Assembly (NCBI GenBank): GCA_018806985.1
Contig: JADANN010000398.1
Location: 639,501-703,500 of the forward strand
Direction of reading: 5' to 3'
Source of the DNA: Angiostrongylus vasorum
Taxonomy: Eukaryota; Nematoda; Chromadorea; Rhabditida; Metastrongylidae
DNA: 64,000 bases
Below, piece after piece: positions 32,432 to 42,855 of this stretch. The position numbers were made by a program, and so were the translations under genes. The notes under the pieces were generated by a model that had not been told where the DNA came from, searched no databases, and saw nothing but the letters and a program-made list of their open reading frames with translations. Positions within the stretch are counted from its first letter, which is position 1. Each line of letters starts with the position of its first letter.

Positions 32432-32720
32432 GGGGCGCGGGTGGCGTAGTGGTTGGAGGCGCCACTGCGACACACGCGGAATCGATCCCCGCTCCCATGG
32501 CCTACCAAGCTTTCCATTCCGCCGGGGTCGGCAAAATTGGTACCAGACTTGTCCGGGAGGATAGCAGCACTGGCTCGATACATCGGTAGGCCACTGCGAG
32601 TCATTACAAAAACCAGGTATGCATTCAATCACCTTCAACAATACATAATGAAATCGAATGCAGGACGCATCGCTCAGGGGATTGTTCAACGCCGTGAGCT
32701 TTAACCCTTTTATCCTTTAT
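32432..32720 (+). repeat. tRNA-derived SINE family A
   Basis: Full copy from GGGGCGCGGGTGGCGTAGTGG to the CTTTAACCC-TTTTATCC tail. Confidence 0.8.
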
Positions 32721-32769
32721 AAAGCCTAGACACTGCTATATTGTCCATCTGCCTGAAGAAAAAAGAGCG

Positions 32770-33080
32770 TGGTAGTCGTGACCTGGAGTCGGACGAAGAG
32801 GTCATGTGCATCGTTACGCATCTCTAACCGCTCATCACATGGGCACGCAGCAAGAGTAAATCTATCACCATCCCTCCGAAGTTGGCAAAGTCGGTGTCGG
32901 ACTCGCCTGGAACGACAGAAGGATACAAAAACATTAACTGTTTTATCGGCACGGTCTTTTTGAGTCACTGTATAATCCAGATATGGATTCATCCACCTCT
33001 GCGATTCTACTGAAGGAACGAAAAAAAAGTGTGTGGCATGTCGCTCATGGATTGATTAACGTCAAACTCCTTATCCATTG
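32770..33080 (+). repeat. Diverged family-A SINE
   Basis: Older copy directly after the one at 32432. CATCCCTCCGAAGTTGGCAAA, CAGATATGGATTCATCCACCTC and TTGATTAACGTCAA are recognisable; the head is decayed. Confidence 0.5.
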
Positions 33081-33254
33081 TACTTATCTCTTCGTTTAAA
33101 TATTTTTCCTATTCACAACAAAATAACCTAAAGCACCATTTCTACTCAAACGTTGAAGAAATTCTTTACCAGCTACGCATCGGAAACAAAATTACAGCGA
33201 CGGAAATTTTGAAGTGAAAGTTACGACTTCTGGAGAGGGATGGAAATAGATTAT

Positions 33255-33255
<1 letters not shown>

Positions 33256-33312
<57 letters not shown>

Positions 33313-33345
33313 GTATATATATGTATATATATATATATATGTATG
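33256..33345. repeat. (AT)n microsatellite
   Basis: About 90 bases of AT with scattered G, directly left of the foldback element. Confidence 0.95.
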
Positions 33346-33429
33346 TATAACATTTCTACGAACTGCCGTTTTTGAGCTGATGCGAGGTTGGTATAAGATG
33401 TCGCCGTTGCCGTTATTATTGTTGTTCGA

Positions 33430-33466
33430 TGGTTGACGTTTTGCTGACTTCGCCTTCGTTAGAACC
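33430..33466 (-). ncRNA. Family-1 hammerhead motif, diverged
   Basis: Minus strand: GGUU-CUAACGA-A-GGCGAAGUCAGC-AAAACGUC|AACC. The core is damaged, but stem I has changed on both sides (GGUU/AACC instead of GGCU/AGCC). Confidence 0.4.
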
Positions 33467-33476
33467 CGAACGTATT

Positions 33477-33537
33477 TTATTATTTATTTTATTTATGTAG
33501 CAACACTTATTATTTATTTTATTTATGTAACAACACC
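33477..33537. repeat. Two tandem units of about 32 bases
   Basis: TTATTATTTATTTTATTTATG followed by TAGCAACAC, repeated once with a single change, inside the foldback element. Confidence 0.85.
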
Positions 33538-33832
33538 TCTATAATGCGGTGAAATATCTAAAGTACTAATAAGAATTCAATGTATAAATAACTGCCATTT
33601 TGTTTAAAAAACTACTCACCGTGTTGTTCCTTGTGGGATCACCCGTGGGTTGTTCATGTGGGACATGTGAGATGTGGTGGTGTGGTCAAAAACTAACGGG
33701 GTCTGGATCCTACATGTGAAACCACGGTGGGTAGTTTTTTAAGCGAAATAACTGTTATTTATATGCTAGACCTTTACTGCAACTGTAGGTATTTTTACCG
33801 AATTGTAAGGCTACTGTTACATAAAATACATC

Positions 33833-33868
33833 CAGGCTCTGAGGAAGGCGAAGTTCCGAAATGTCAGC
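33833..33868 (+). ncRNA. Family-1 hammerhead motif
   Basis: GGCU-CUGAGGA-A, decayed stem II (GGCGAAGUUCC), CGAAAUGUC|AGC. Core CUGAGGA and GAAA are intact; stem II is short. Right-arm partner of the motif at 33430. Confidence 0.5.
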
Positions 33869-33933
33869 AATTGACCAACAACAACGGCAACTTAGACCAA
33901 TCTAGCATCAGCTCAACAAGGGCAGTTCGCATG

Positions 33934-33934
33934 A

Positions 33935-34010
<76 letters not shown>
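33934..34010. repeat. (AT)n microsatellite
   Basis: About 75 bases of AT, directly right of the foldback element. The two tracts look like one target tract split by insertion. Confidence 0.95.
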
Positions 34011-34012
<2 letters not shown>

Positions 34013-34555
34013 GCAGATATATCGATTATTTGTGCGAAGGTTGACAGAAGGTCGCTCTTGTGACTTATTAAAAGATAGGTTAACTTGCAATTCACTTGTT
34101 ACGCTTGAGATGGGCTCCAAAAACCCTGAAATATCCTTTATATACTCCATGTTAAATTATGACATAAGGCAGATATATTCTTCACACTTTTTTTGCTAAA
34201 AGGACCACAAAAATGATGATTGTGAGTGCATATCTTAAGCTGTTCACCTTGTTAATGAAGTGCAGGTTCTGAGTTTTCTCTTTGGAGCTACAGAGTAACT
34301 TTACAGAGTAGACTGAATGATAACACTTCCCTTTCTGAACTATGAAAAACGGAATATCCGGTGGAAGAAACCATTGTGAAGTAAATGTTTAACTAACGAC
34401 CTCCTAATACCCTCTCGTCTCCCTTGTCCGATTGGCGCTTGAAACATCGTACTCAACAACGACAACATTTAAAGCCTAATGTTCACTATCCACCACCTTC
34501 CTGACTCGTAGAAGAGGAAAGCAGAATTTCATTCATAGAACCAGCATGACTTTCT

Positions 34556-36423
34556 TTAAGGGTTTCTTCTCGAAGCACTTCTTTCTACTGGAGCAAAAGT
34601 GAATCTTCTACATTTATAAATGCCGGCCTGCTTCGGATCGTAACGGAAGAGTTGTGTAAACTTAACGCGATAGGGTTCCAAACGCTGGTTCAGCCCTTTA
34701 CGGCTTTCTATGCAAAGAGGAAAATCATCTTCGCCTTCGAAAGCTGTAAAATATGTTCTGTTCAAAATGAAGAGGACATGAATAGAGAAATCTTCACGAC
34801 GATAAAGGACAATTTACCCACAGCTTAGTGCATCTCTAAGAGAAGTGTTACACCATACAGCACAAAGAATTTCGGTAGCTTAAATTTTACGAAAAAGTCA
34901 GCGAAGTCAGACTCGACGCTTTGTTTACCGAGCGAAGAAGATTGAACAGAGTCAATACAAGACGAACGAATAGAGGTAGTGAAGCTCTGTTTTTCTTCTT
35001 TCTGTGATCGACACTCCATGTTTTCGTTAAAAAAGCCACCTTCAGAAAGAGTCATTGGTCTCACACAAGTGTCAAGGCCGGTCAAACTTATAACACCTTT
35101 GTAAACATAGACAAAATATTCTGAAGACAGAAACAAATTTCAGCTGTATTGCTGGCCGGGCATGCATGTAATCGACATGTAGTCACTAAGCGAGATCATT
35201 TAAACCCTCTCTGTCGTCGTTCCTATCCTGCCTCCCGTTCTCAGCGCCTTCCATCCCTCCAGATTTGACGAATACGATTTTTATTTGCAAAACTCCGCAC
35301 TGCAGGTGTCTGCGTTGGGGAACGAACGCGCTATTACCCTTTCAGGGTGTTTACCACCACACCATGAGGGGCCCCTTCGTTTCGCCGGTTTCTCGGCTAG
35401 TTCTGCCGATCAGTCCTATCAGCAATCACCCTTCAGCAGGATTGATCTAGGGGACCCATTTGATTGGATTGATTGTGTCACACATAATGCCCTGGCTTGA
35501 AAAATTGTAGTATGCAGTAAATAAAAGTTTAACACTACGATTTTTTATGTTCGGATTTCGAAAGGGTGCGTGTGGTGCAGTGGATGGAGACGCCACTGCG
35601 ACACACACGTAGAATCGACCTCCCGCGTCCATGGCCCACCAAGCCCTTCATCTCTCCGGGTTCGGCAAATTGGTATCAGACTTGTCTGTGAGGATAGCAG
35701 CACTGGCCCGATACATCGGTGGGCCACCGCGAGTCATTATAAAAGACAGATACGTATTCGATCACCTCCAACGGATACTTAATTAAGTCAAATGCATGGC
35801 GCATCCCTCAGGGATTGATCAACGCCGACAGCTTTATCCTTTTTTATGTTCGGATTTCATCTAGGAAGGCAAGAAATATATTGACTAGTCGATCACCGCA
35901 AGTTATTTTGTGCGCTAAATATTCATTCAATCATCTCCACAAAGCGCAACGTAGTCGAAATCAAGGCGCTTCCCTCAGGAATTGATCAGCGTCAAACGAT
36001 GTATCTTCGCTTTGATTCTCGTTCCTAGTTGTAGGAGAAATGATAAATAATTATGCTCACTAAGCTCTGTATATTGTATATGTGGAATTTTTGTATTTCG
36101 AACTTCGGTGAATTTTTTTCTTAAATCTGATCCATTGAAATCGACGGTAAGCCGAAAAAAATTCCGTTTTGTCCTCACACCCACAGCGTCGTGCAACAAA
36201 TTCCACATCATCAACATCTACCGTATCACGTGTATTGTGATCTGGTGGGCAGCAGATTCAAGCAGTAGGTGTTAAAAAAGAGCAGCCTGATTACCTGAGT
36301 TTTCTCAATCTTGCTCTTGTTCTGATAGGGAAATTCTGAGGAAGGAAGGCGATCAATGCGTATGAATTGCCCGAAGAGAATGCTATAGATCGAATATTCG
36401 TCTGCAGTTCCCTTCTTAAGCAT
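34556..36423 (-). CDS. Possible four-exon gene, about 221 residues, function unknown
   Basis: Minus-strand model. Exon 1 36423-36295 (ATG; MLKKGTADEYSIYSILFGQF..., donor GTAATC, phase 0). Exon 2 36217-36061 (acceptor ACGGTAG, after a 77-base intron; ...GVRTKRNFFRLTVDFNGSD..., donor GTGAGC, phase 1). Exon 3 35120-34929 (acceptor TGTCTTCAG; YFVYVYKGVISLTGLDTC..., donor GTAAAC, phase 1). Exon 4 34743-34556 (acceptor TTTTACAG; FEGEDDFPLCIESRKGL..., stop TAA). All phases agree and the total is a whole number of codons. Intron 2 (about 0.94 kb) holds a family-A SINE with a target duplication, and part of a family-C element. No family was recognised and no signal peptide is evident. It could be a decayed gene or chance open frames. 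Confidence 0.4.
35270..35540 (-). repeat. SINE family C
   Basis: GCAAAACTCCGCACTGCAGG, GGGGAACGAACGCGCTATTA, ATCAGCAATCACCCTTCAGC, tail GAAAAATTGTAGTATGCAGT. Adjacent to the family-A SINE at 35562. Confidence 0.55.
35562..35846 (+). repeat. tRNA-derived SINE family A with 18-base target duplication
   Basis: Full copy flanked by perfect TTTTTATGTTCGGATTTC on both sides (35542-35559 and about 35842-35859). Lies in an intron of the candidate minus-strand gene at 34556-36423. Confidence 0.88.
35870..36000 (+). repeat. Partial family-A SINE (tail half)
   Basis: CACCGCAAGTTATT...ATTCATTCAATCATCTCC...CCCTCAGGAATTGATCAGCG, matching only the second half of the consensus. Confidence 0.5.
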
Positions 36424-37084
36424 AATCAAATTTATCCCTTTTTGAGGCCGTGATGATTACGAGCAACGGAGATTGGTCGAGCGACGTCTAACATCAAGTG
36501 AAAAAATCGTGGCACAGGAACAATGATAAAGCTCTCTTTATGAAATCAAAGCCCAAATTCCTGTATCATTTGTAATTTTATTATTCATCGAATGACTCGA
36601 GCGAGCACCAGAAAACTTCATCGGTTGCGTTCATTACGAACACGATCTGCCGCCCAAAGATTCCACCGGTGCGAGCATCCCAAACCCTGCCACACTTTTT
36701 CCGCCACGACTCTTTATTTTTTAGTGTTCTTGGAGATAGGGCAAACAATGTTAGCTCGTAGAGCTCTGCTGTGGTGTAGATTTACTTGGTTTACTTTTAT
36801 TTAGCCTTTTAGGATAGACCCTGTTCCTAGGTCCTATGAAGATGGGATGAGACAGAACCACCATCGAATGTCGCAGTTCGACATCTAGGAGATTTCATCT
36901 ATCAGTACCTGGCCACCATGAGGTGATAAACCATCGCATAGGAGAAGAGAATTTACACTCTGGAAAGCTATGCTATTAATCTAGTGAAACTTAATGAGGC
37001 TTTATATTGTTATCTGCTAGAAAACGAAGCTAATTATTAATACAAATCTAATTTCTTCATTGTATTTTACTCAAAGCGATGCCA

Positions 37085-37250
37085 TATATTGCGTGAACCC
37101 CAGTACTTCTCACCATAGATTGGTTTCCTCGCATCCACCATCCACGAATGCCTTGGGATATGTGTTTGACTTTACGCTTCGCATTTTGCTTCTTTTCATT
37201 AATGTCGTTGAATGCCTGCTAAGTACATTCTGTTTGGAATTTTGGAATAG
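37085..37250 (-). repeat. SINE family B, tail fragment
   Basis: CCTCGCATCCACCATCCACGA and AATGTCGTTGAATGCCTGCT match the B tail. Confidence 0.5.
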
Positions 37251-38214
37251 TTAGGCTAATTGTGATGGGACTGATAGTGATGCCATTCACTTCGTACGAA
37301 TACTGCTAGCAGTTGAATAACGTGGAGTGGACACTGAGCTAGAATCCTTCAGAAGCAGTGGATGGTAAATGCGTTCTGCTTCATCACGAAAAACGCTAGA
37401 CCTCAATTTTTTGTGACTTAGCTCTAACCTCCAGGACTTAGCTGAGGCATACTGGTTCATCCACACTATTCATGAAACCATGCCTGATCCAGTTATCATC
37501 TACTCAAATCTCTGCCTGACCTCAGATACATTTCTTCGCTAATTTGCAGAAATCATCTCAGCTGTTCTTTGGACAAAAACTCAAAGAATTCAGCTAGTGA
37601 GTGATCGAGTAGCTACTGTAAAAAAAGCTAATAGAGCATCGAACAAAATGGTGCGTGCATCGTTGCCCCATTGCACCTTTACACAAATTAACAACGGATA
37701 GCAGTTTTTCTAGGCAAAGGAGCGGGAAGAATATTTGAATCAACCCAGGGATTTCACACGTAAAACAGAATACTTTCTACTTTTTTTCTTACATAATGCA
37801 GTTGTTCAGCTTTAATTGACCTCGTTAACAGGCGATTGTCGTACACGTCGGAATTTCCTGCTCAACTGAAAGGCAATTAGTTTTTTGGCAGATTGAAATT
37901 CACCTGCTAACAACAAGAATAAAAAGTACTGAATCATGGCTTTCATTGCATGGAGGAATGGGTAAGTTAAAGCGTGAACAAACATCTGATCCCAGGTGAT
38001 AAAAGCTTGCAAATATCTAAGACAGGGTGAAGCTATTGATTCCGCTTCATAATTAGAAGGCATTAGTTCCAGTAGTGTCTCGTATTCATGAATTTCAAGG
38101 TTTTCGTCACCTGTTTTAAGCTTTATCTTCTACAGCCGTAGATCATTGTTTTCTGAGGCTATTCTTGAAAAACCCAGGCATCTGGCAGGTTATCTAGTTC
38201 TAATTTTGTTATTA

Positions 38215-38565
38215 TTTTATATGATCCGTCTTCACGAATACTGCGAGGTTCCCAGCACTTCTCACATTCGATTTGTTTCCTCGCACCCAGTGTCCACGAA
38301 GATCTTCCAACTTTACGTGTGGGTCCGGTTGCTGCTTGAGGATTTTCCTTTCATCTTGAATGTCACAGAATGCTGGTCGAGCAATTCTCCCTGGAGTCCT
38401 GAGATAGCCGTGCTGGAGCGTTGCCAATTGGATCGCAGAGAGTGATTTTTGTCAGACAAGTCTGGTACCAATTTCCCGATCCCGGAGGAATGAGAGGCTT
38501 GGTTGGCCCAGAGCAGAATCGAACTAGCACTCATGATCGTGATGAAGGGCATCACTAACACTATG
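38215..38565 (-). repeat. SINE family B, most complete copy
   Basis: Minus strand. The head has box-B-like TAGTTCGATTCTG. It then shares the family-A central module (CCGGGATCGGGAAATTGGTA, CCAGACTTGTCTGAC). It continues into a different tail (CTCCAGCACGGCTATCTCAGG ... GTGGACACTGGGTGCGAGGA). Confidence 0.65.
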
Positions 38566-38599
38566 TACTTAAGGTTTTTTCCTAGTATGAGAGAACAAA

Positions 38600-38910
38600 G
38601 AGGACAATTTTTAACTTATTATTTACTGCCTATTCTTTTTAACGGTAGTGTATATATTGCGAAATATAACTTTAATGATGCTGAGATATTTGCAAAACTC
38701 CGGACCGCAGGTGCTGCAGGGAGAAGCTGACGGGTGATTGCTGATGGCAAAAGATCAATAGAACTAGCTGAGAGACAGGCGAAACGAAGGACCCGCATGG
38801 TGTGGTGGTGAGCGCGCTATTCCCCCGGAAAGGACAACAGCGCGTTCGTTCCCCCACCGTAGACACCTGCGGTCCGGAGTTTTGCAAATATCTCAGGATC
38901 TTTAAAGAGG
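38600..38910. repeat. SINE family C, foldback form
   Basis: Inverted pair GATATTTGCAAAACTCCGGA (38683) and TCCGGAGTTTTGCAAATATC (38875) around a tRNA-like head with GCGCGTTCGTTCCCCC. Abuts the family-B SINE. Confidence 0.6.
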
Positions 38911-39023
38911 ACAACATTTTTTTCAACGTGCGAGAACGCGAAAACCACCGATTTTTACCAATGACCCAACCAGCGTCATGATTTTGTCACCGATCACTAA
39001 CTGTTTTTACGAGATTTGGTAGT

Positions 39024-39283
39024 ACCACTCCCTCACGGATGCGTCACGTATCTGTTTCCATTCATAGCATTATAGAGGTCACTGAATGCATATTTAAACT
39101 GTAAAGTGATTTACGGAGGCCTGCCGGTGTATCAAGTCAGTGTTTCTGTCCTTGTGGGCAAATTTGACAGCAGTTTAGTGACTCTGTAGAGACAGAGTGT
39201 TTGGTTAACCTGGAACGTGATTGAACTATGAAGCACCTGCATGGTGCAGGACACCTCTAACCACTCTGCTACAATGCCTCCTT
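39024..39283 (-). repeat. Diverged family-A SINE
   Basis: CCCTCACGGATGCGTCACG, TGCCGGTGTATCAAG and CACTCTGCTACAATGCCTCC follow the consensus order. Confidence 0.55.
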
Positions 39284-39583
39284 TTTAGCGCATATAGGAC
39301 AGAAATCCACTCTGCTGGGGGGCAAGAAGTATATGGGACCGATATATGATAGTGGCAGCGCAATGCCTTTTCATAAGAAAGGAACAGCAGTGAAAGTCAC
39401 TAGTAAGGTGATATCCTATTTTTTCAAAAATCATCTCGGGTGTTACAATGTAAAAGAAGAGACTGGAAAGTTGGAAAAGAAAGTTTTCATGGCCACCTAC
39501 CAATAACCGTTGTATGTTCAGTTTTAAAGCCCTCTTTTTAAACTACTGCATAAATCTCTTCGACCGTGAATAAAGATTGTTCC

Positions 39584-39812
39584 TTATTTCCGAACTGTGT
39601 AATACAACTTGACGTCGATCTCGTAGCAGGAACATGTAGTCTGAGTTTTCCCATCGGCATGTCCATCTACAAGATCAGCTAGGTGTTTCTGCCTCGGATC
39701 GCAATCCTTGAGAAACTCCAACTGCATGGTGACTGCCATCACCTCGATCCACAAGGCATAGAATCTGCCAAGGGTAATGAACTGATCCCCCTGGCACGAA
39801 TTTTCCAGCACC
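39584..39812 (-). CDS. Possible terminal exon of an unknown minus-strand gene
   Basis: After acceptor CCGCTAG the frame reads VLENSCQGDQFITLGRFY, ALWIEVMAVTMQLEFLK, DCDPRQKHLADLVDGHAD, GKTQTTCSCYEIDVKLYY, TVRK and stops at TAA. Codon choice (GAG, CAG, AAG, GTC, ATC) and composition look protein-coding, unlike the flanks. It enters in phase 2. A second coding-like stretch lies upstream at about 39957-40140 (NLKPIQQNRCQSELEESEH) but ends in phase 0, so the two could not be joined cleanly. Family unknown. Confidence 0.35.
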
Positions 39813-40734
39813 CTAGCGGTCAAGAAAAAGTTTGAGCAATCGGCAACGAGACAAATTAACTAGAAATTATGTTGATACGCTCGTGATTCTTCATAAAGAT
39901 GTAACACTCAACTATCAGTAAGGTCCTTTAACTAGATAGTTAGATTTCCTACTGCAGCATTTTGCCATATTTCGACGGGTGAATGTTTTTTTTGGTCTTT
40001 AACGGTGCGGAAAAATTTGTTCGCAGCTTGAGCTGAGTCCGAATGCAGTGGATGATTGTGTTCGGACTCCTCCAGTTCAGATTGACAACGATTCTGCTGG
40101 ATCGGCTTCAAGTTGCTCTCAAAAGGATATTCTCGCTCACCACCACTTCTGGCCGCTCTGCCAGTGCACCACACGGCAGTTGTTTTTCAGCCGGCCAGTA
40201 TTGGAAGCAATTGGTAACTGACTTTGAGATTCCGGTCTTTGCTCTTTTTGCGGGCCAGTTGCTCTTCTCTCTCTGGGTTTTCACGTGTCTTTCGCCGGGA
40301 AGATTACATCTAAAGAAGTTCACTCAAAATCTAAAGAACTCCAAGGTCGTCTAAAATGTTCATCGTCGGCACTTATAGTGAAATTAGAATTGCAGTGAAT
40401 CGAAAACGATAACTCGTATATATTCGTACAAGTAAATAAATCACTACTGAAAATTCTCTAGGAAACCCTCGTAAGAGAGCTAGTTGTAATGTGCATTTGA
40501 ATGCTGGCAAATTCCAAACCAAATCTTAGAACTTTGTAAAAATGTTTAATTTCATTGAAGTATGTAATTTTTTCAAGGAAGTAAAGGCAGTTTTTGTTAC
40601 AACTTCTCTGGTTTCATAGAAGAGATCACTCTAAACAATTAATGCCGGTGTATGAAGCAGAGTAGGACACGAAGACGTAGGCTCTAGATAGAAACTGCTT
40701 GCAAGTTGAGGTATGCTCCACTCTAAAAACAATC

Positions 40735-40925
40735 TTGAGATCCAAAGCTCTAGTCTTCCTCAGCGGACCAGCCTTCGGATGATGCATACTCACTTGGTAA
40801 TGCTCTTTTATACAGGATGCTGATGGTTGGTACTAGTGATTACCAGGTGATAACAACTTGTTTTTTCAGATAATCCATTTTGCAGAAGTCGGTGTCATTA
40901 TCACTAGCAAAGAGCAATAACAAGG
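40735..40925 (-). repeat. Partial copy of the repeat at 43240-43405
   Basis: Shares TTATACAGGATGCTGATGG, TAGTGATTACC, GGTGATAACAACTTG and GAAGTCGGTGTCATTATC with 43300-43405. It lacks the hammerhead end. Confidence 0.55.
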
Positions 40926-41429
40926 TGTACTGTACAAGGTGTCAAAGGTGTACTTCCATAATGCATGTCTACACAGACTGCACAACATAAATATTTATGT
41001 AGACAATCTATTGCTACGTTGTGTTCATTTGACAAAGAACCTTGTCTTTTATTTTCCGTAGGTTCTATGACTACAGAGAACTCGTTGTTCTGAACGATGA
41101 GGTCACTATGTCGTCCTCTAAAAGCACTGATTTGCTCTATTCAGCTCTGTCCTTTGCAAATGTCGGAAGTGTCCAATCGTTGCATCCTCCCGAAATCACA
41201 TTGATTCGCTTTCGGCTCTTCATTCGTCACCGTTATTCGCGAAAAATTCCTCAACAATCTCGCTACTGTGCAGTACCAATCTGGCATTTGGCTTAGATAG
41301 GATTCGTGCGGGAATCCAGAATCATTGTGGTCGTCATTAGCCACCGTCGGTTTGACTTTGAAGCCGCATTCTATATTCCGGAAGAGCAGCGGCCAGCGCC
41401 GTTGCATCGCGTCTATGATTCGATATGTT

Positions 41430-42790
41430 CCCGCAGAACATCTTCCCTCATGTCGAACTTAAGTATTTCTTGTTTAGATTCGTATGTTAGAGGAAACATA
41501 GGGCCTACCATTATATCGTAAGATGAAAAGCGACGACCATATGTTTTGATAACATAGGATTCAACAGTAATTCTAGTTTCCTGTGAACACTATTACAAAA
41601 CTTTTCAGAGAGCTGGGTTTTCTGCGCTATTTAGGAAGACGTGAGAGAAGATTTGCATTGCCCATTCATAACTATTACCGGTTTTTAGAAAATCTCCTTT
41701 AATCCTTTTGGTTGATAGCGCCGATTCTTATTCCTGAAGGGCTCTTCGTAAGCAATCCATCTTTCTAGATACTAGTATCAGCTCCACCTACGGCTCGTAA
41801 TTAGTTCCTGAGTTTATTAGCGCAGGAGCAGGTGTAGGTTGCAAGCGGGAGCTGAGAGCATTGCGTGAAGGCTTACGGGAACACCCGAGCACCTAATTGT
41901 GGTGACTGTCGTAATAAGACTATATGCAAATGTCTGGATGGCAATTGCTATTCCACACAGCTATGATTCTTCAGCACGGCGGTCAGTTCTTAATAGCACA
42001 CGTTGATTAGATTGCCTCCGAATTTTCTCGCCGTCATCTTTCTATGCCGACAAACGACACATCGATGGCTTGTCTTCGTTATTTTCTCCTAATCAGACCT
42101 GTTCTTAGTCTTCAGATTCTCGAGCTATCAATAAATCAGTGAGCTCTTTATGATTCTTTCGAAAAGGAATGAACTATGCAACGTCTTCCGTCGAAGTTCC
42201 AAGATGATTTCGGACGTCATCGAGACCCCCAGGAAGCCTGTCCATCACAAAGCGTTGTTGCTGAGTGGAAGGCGCTTCTGATTGCATTCCTAGTTAAGAG
42301 AATCTAGCAATCTAGCATTTGGACTCGAAATCTCTTTCTAAAAACTATTGATGCGTGACGAATGATAAATTCGGTGCATGAAAAATGCTTTCTTTTCAGC
42401 CTTTTGTTTAGCTCTCATGCTTCAAGGCTAAATTTCTCCGAACTTTGAAATATTTTCATTCGCTTTTGATTGAGCAGATTTTCACATCAGCATTGTTGGA
42501 AAATAAGCCTCATTGCTTCTGTTCATCCAGTTTCATTATTTCCGAGTCGCTCCTCGTCTCTCTACAGCCATTTCCATTTCCCTTAGGCACCACTTTTTTT
42601 GTAATATCTTTAAAGTGGGCGGTAGCTTGGGAACGAGTGGATGCCACTAGTTTTTCACCGCCCCCCACCACCATCACGCTAGCTGTCGCCTCTTTTTTTC
42701 TAGCGGTCATTATTTCGGGTCTCACCACTTCCCGGCTACTACGACAAAGTTACGTCCGTCATGATGCAAAGTTTTTCAGAGTCCAGATGA
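41430..42790. other. Upstream region of the L1CAM-family gene
   Basis: Should hold promoter and 5' UTR sequence. No TATA box, SL acceptor or other site could be singled out. Open frames at 42445-42798 on the plus strand overlap the start exon in another frame and are not convincing. Confidence 0.4.
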
Positions 42791-42791
42791 G

Positions 42792-42855
42792 ATGTTGACG
42801 ATTCTGTTGTTGGTATTCGCACCAAAATCAGACGTCTATGCTGCCAATTCTTTCG
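42792..42855 (+). CDS. L1CAM-family exon 1: signal peptide
   Basis: ATG then [21 protein letters not shown] plus one base, donor GTAAGT, phase 1. A hydrophobic core (LTILLLVFA) then small residues (VYA-A) fit a cleavable signal peptide. Joining to 43641 gives [14 protein letters not shown], the usual proline-rich start of L1-family Ig1. An upstream in-frame exon is not excluded. Confidence 0.7.

Larger units (their letters stand above)
33340..33945. mobile_element. Foldback element with nested inverted repeats and hammerheads
   Basis: Outer arms 33345-33480 and 33815-33945 are inverted copies (GCAGTTCG ... GCATCAGCTCA ... GCAACGGCAA ... ribozyme ... TAAAATAC). Inner arms 33583-33626 and 33721-33765 are also inverted (AAAAAACTACTCACCGTG against CACGGTGGGTAGTTTTTT). 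No open frame is present. (AT)n runs flank both ends. Confidence 0.65.

Noticed and set aside
33727..34150. Open frames rich in Ile-Tyr repeats
   Set aside because: They are translations of the (AT)n microsatellite.
41042..41521. Open frames on both strands at 41.0-41.5 kb
   Set aside because: Coding-like pieces occur on both strands at once, no splice model works, and none matches a known family.
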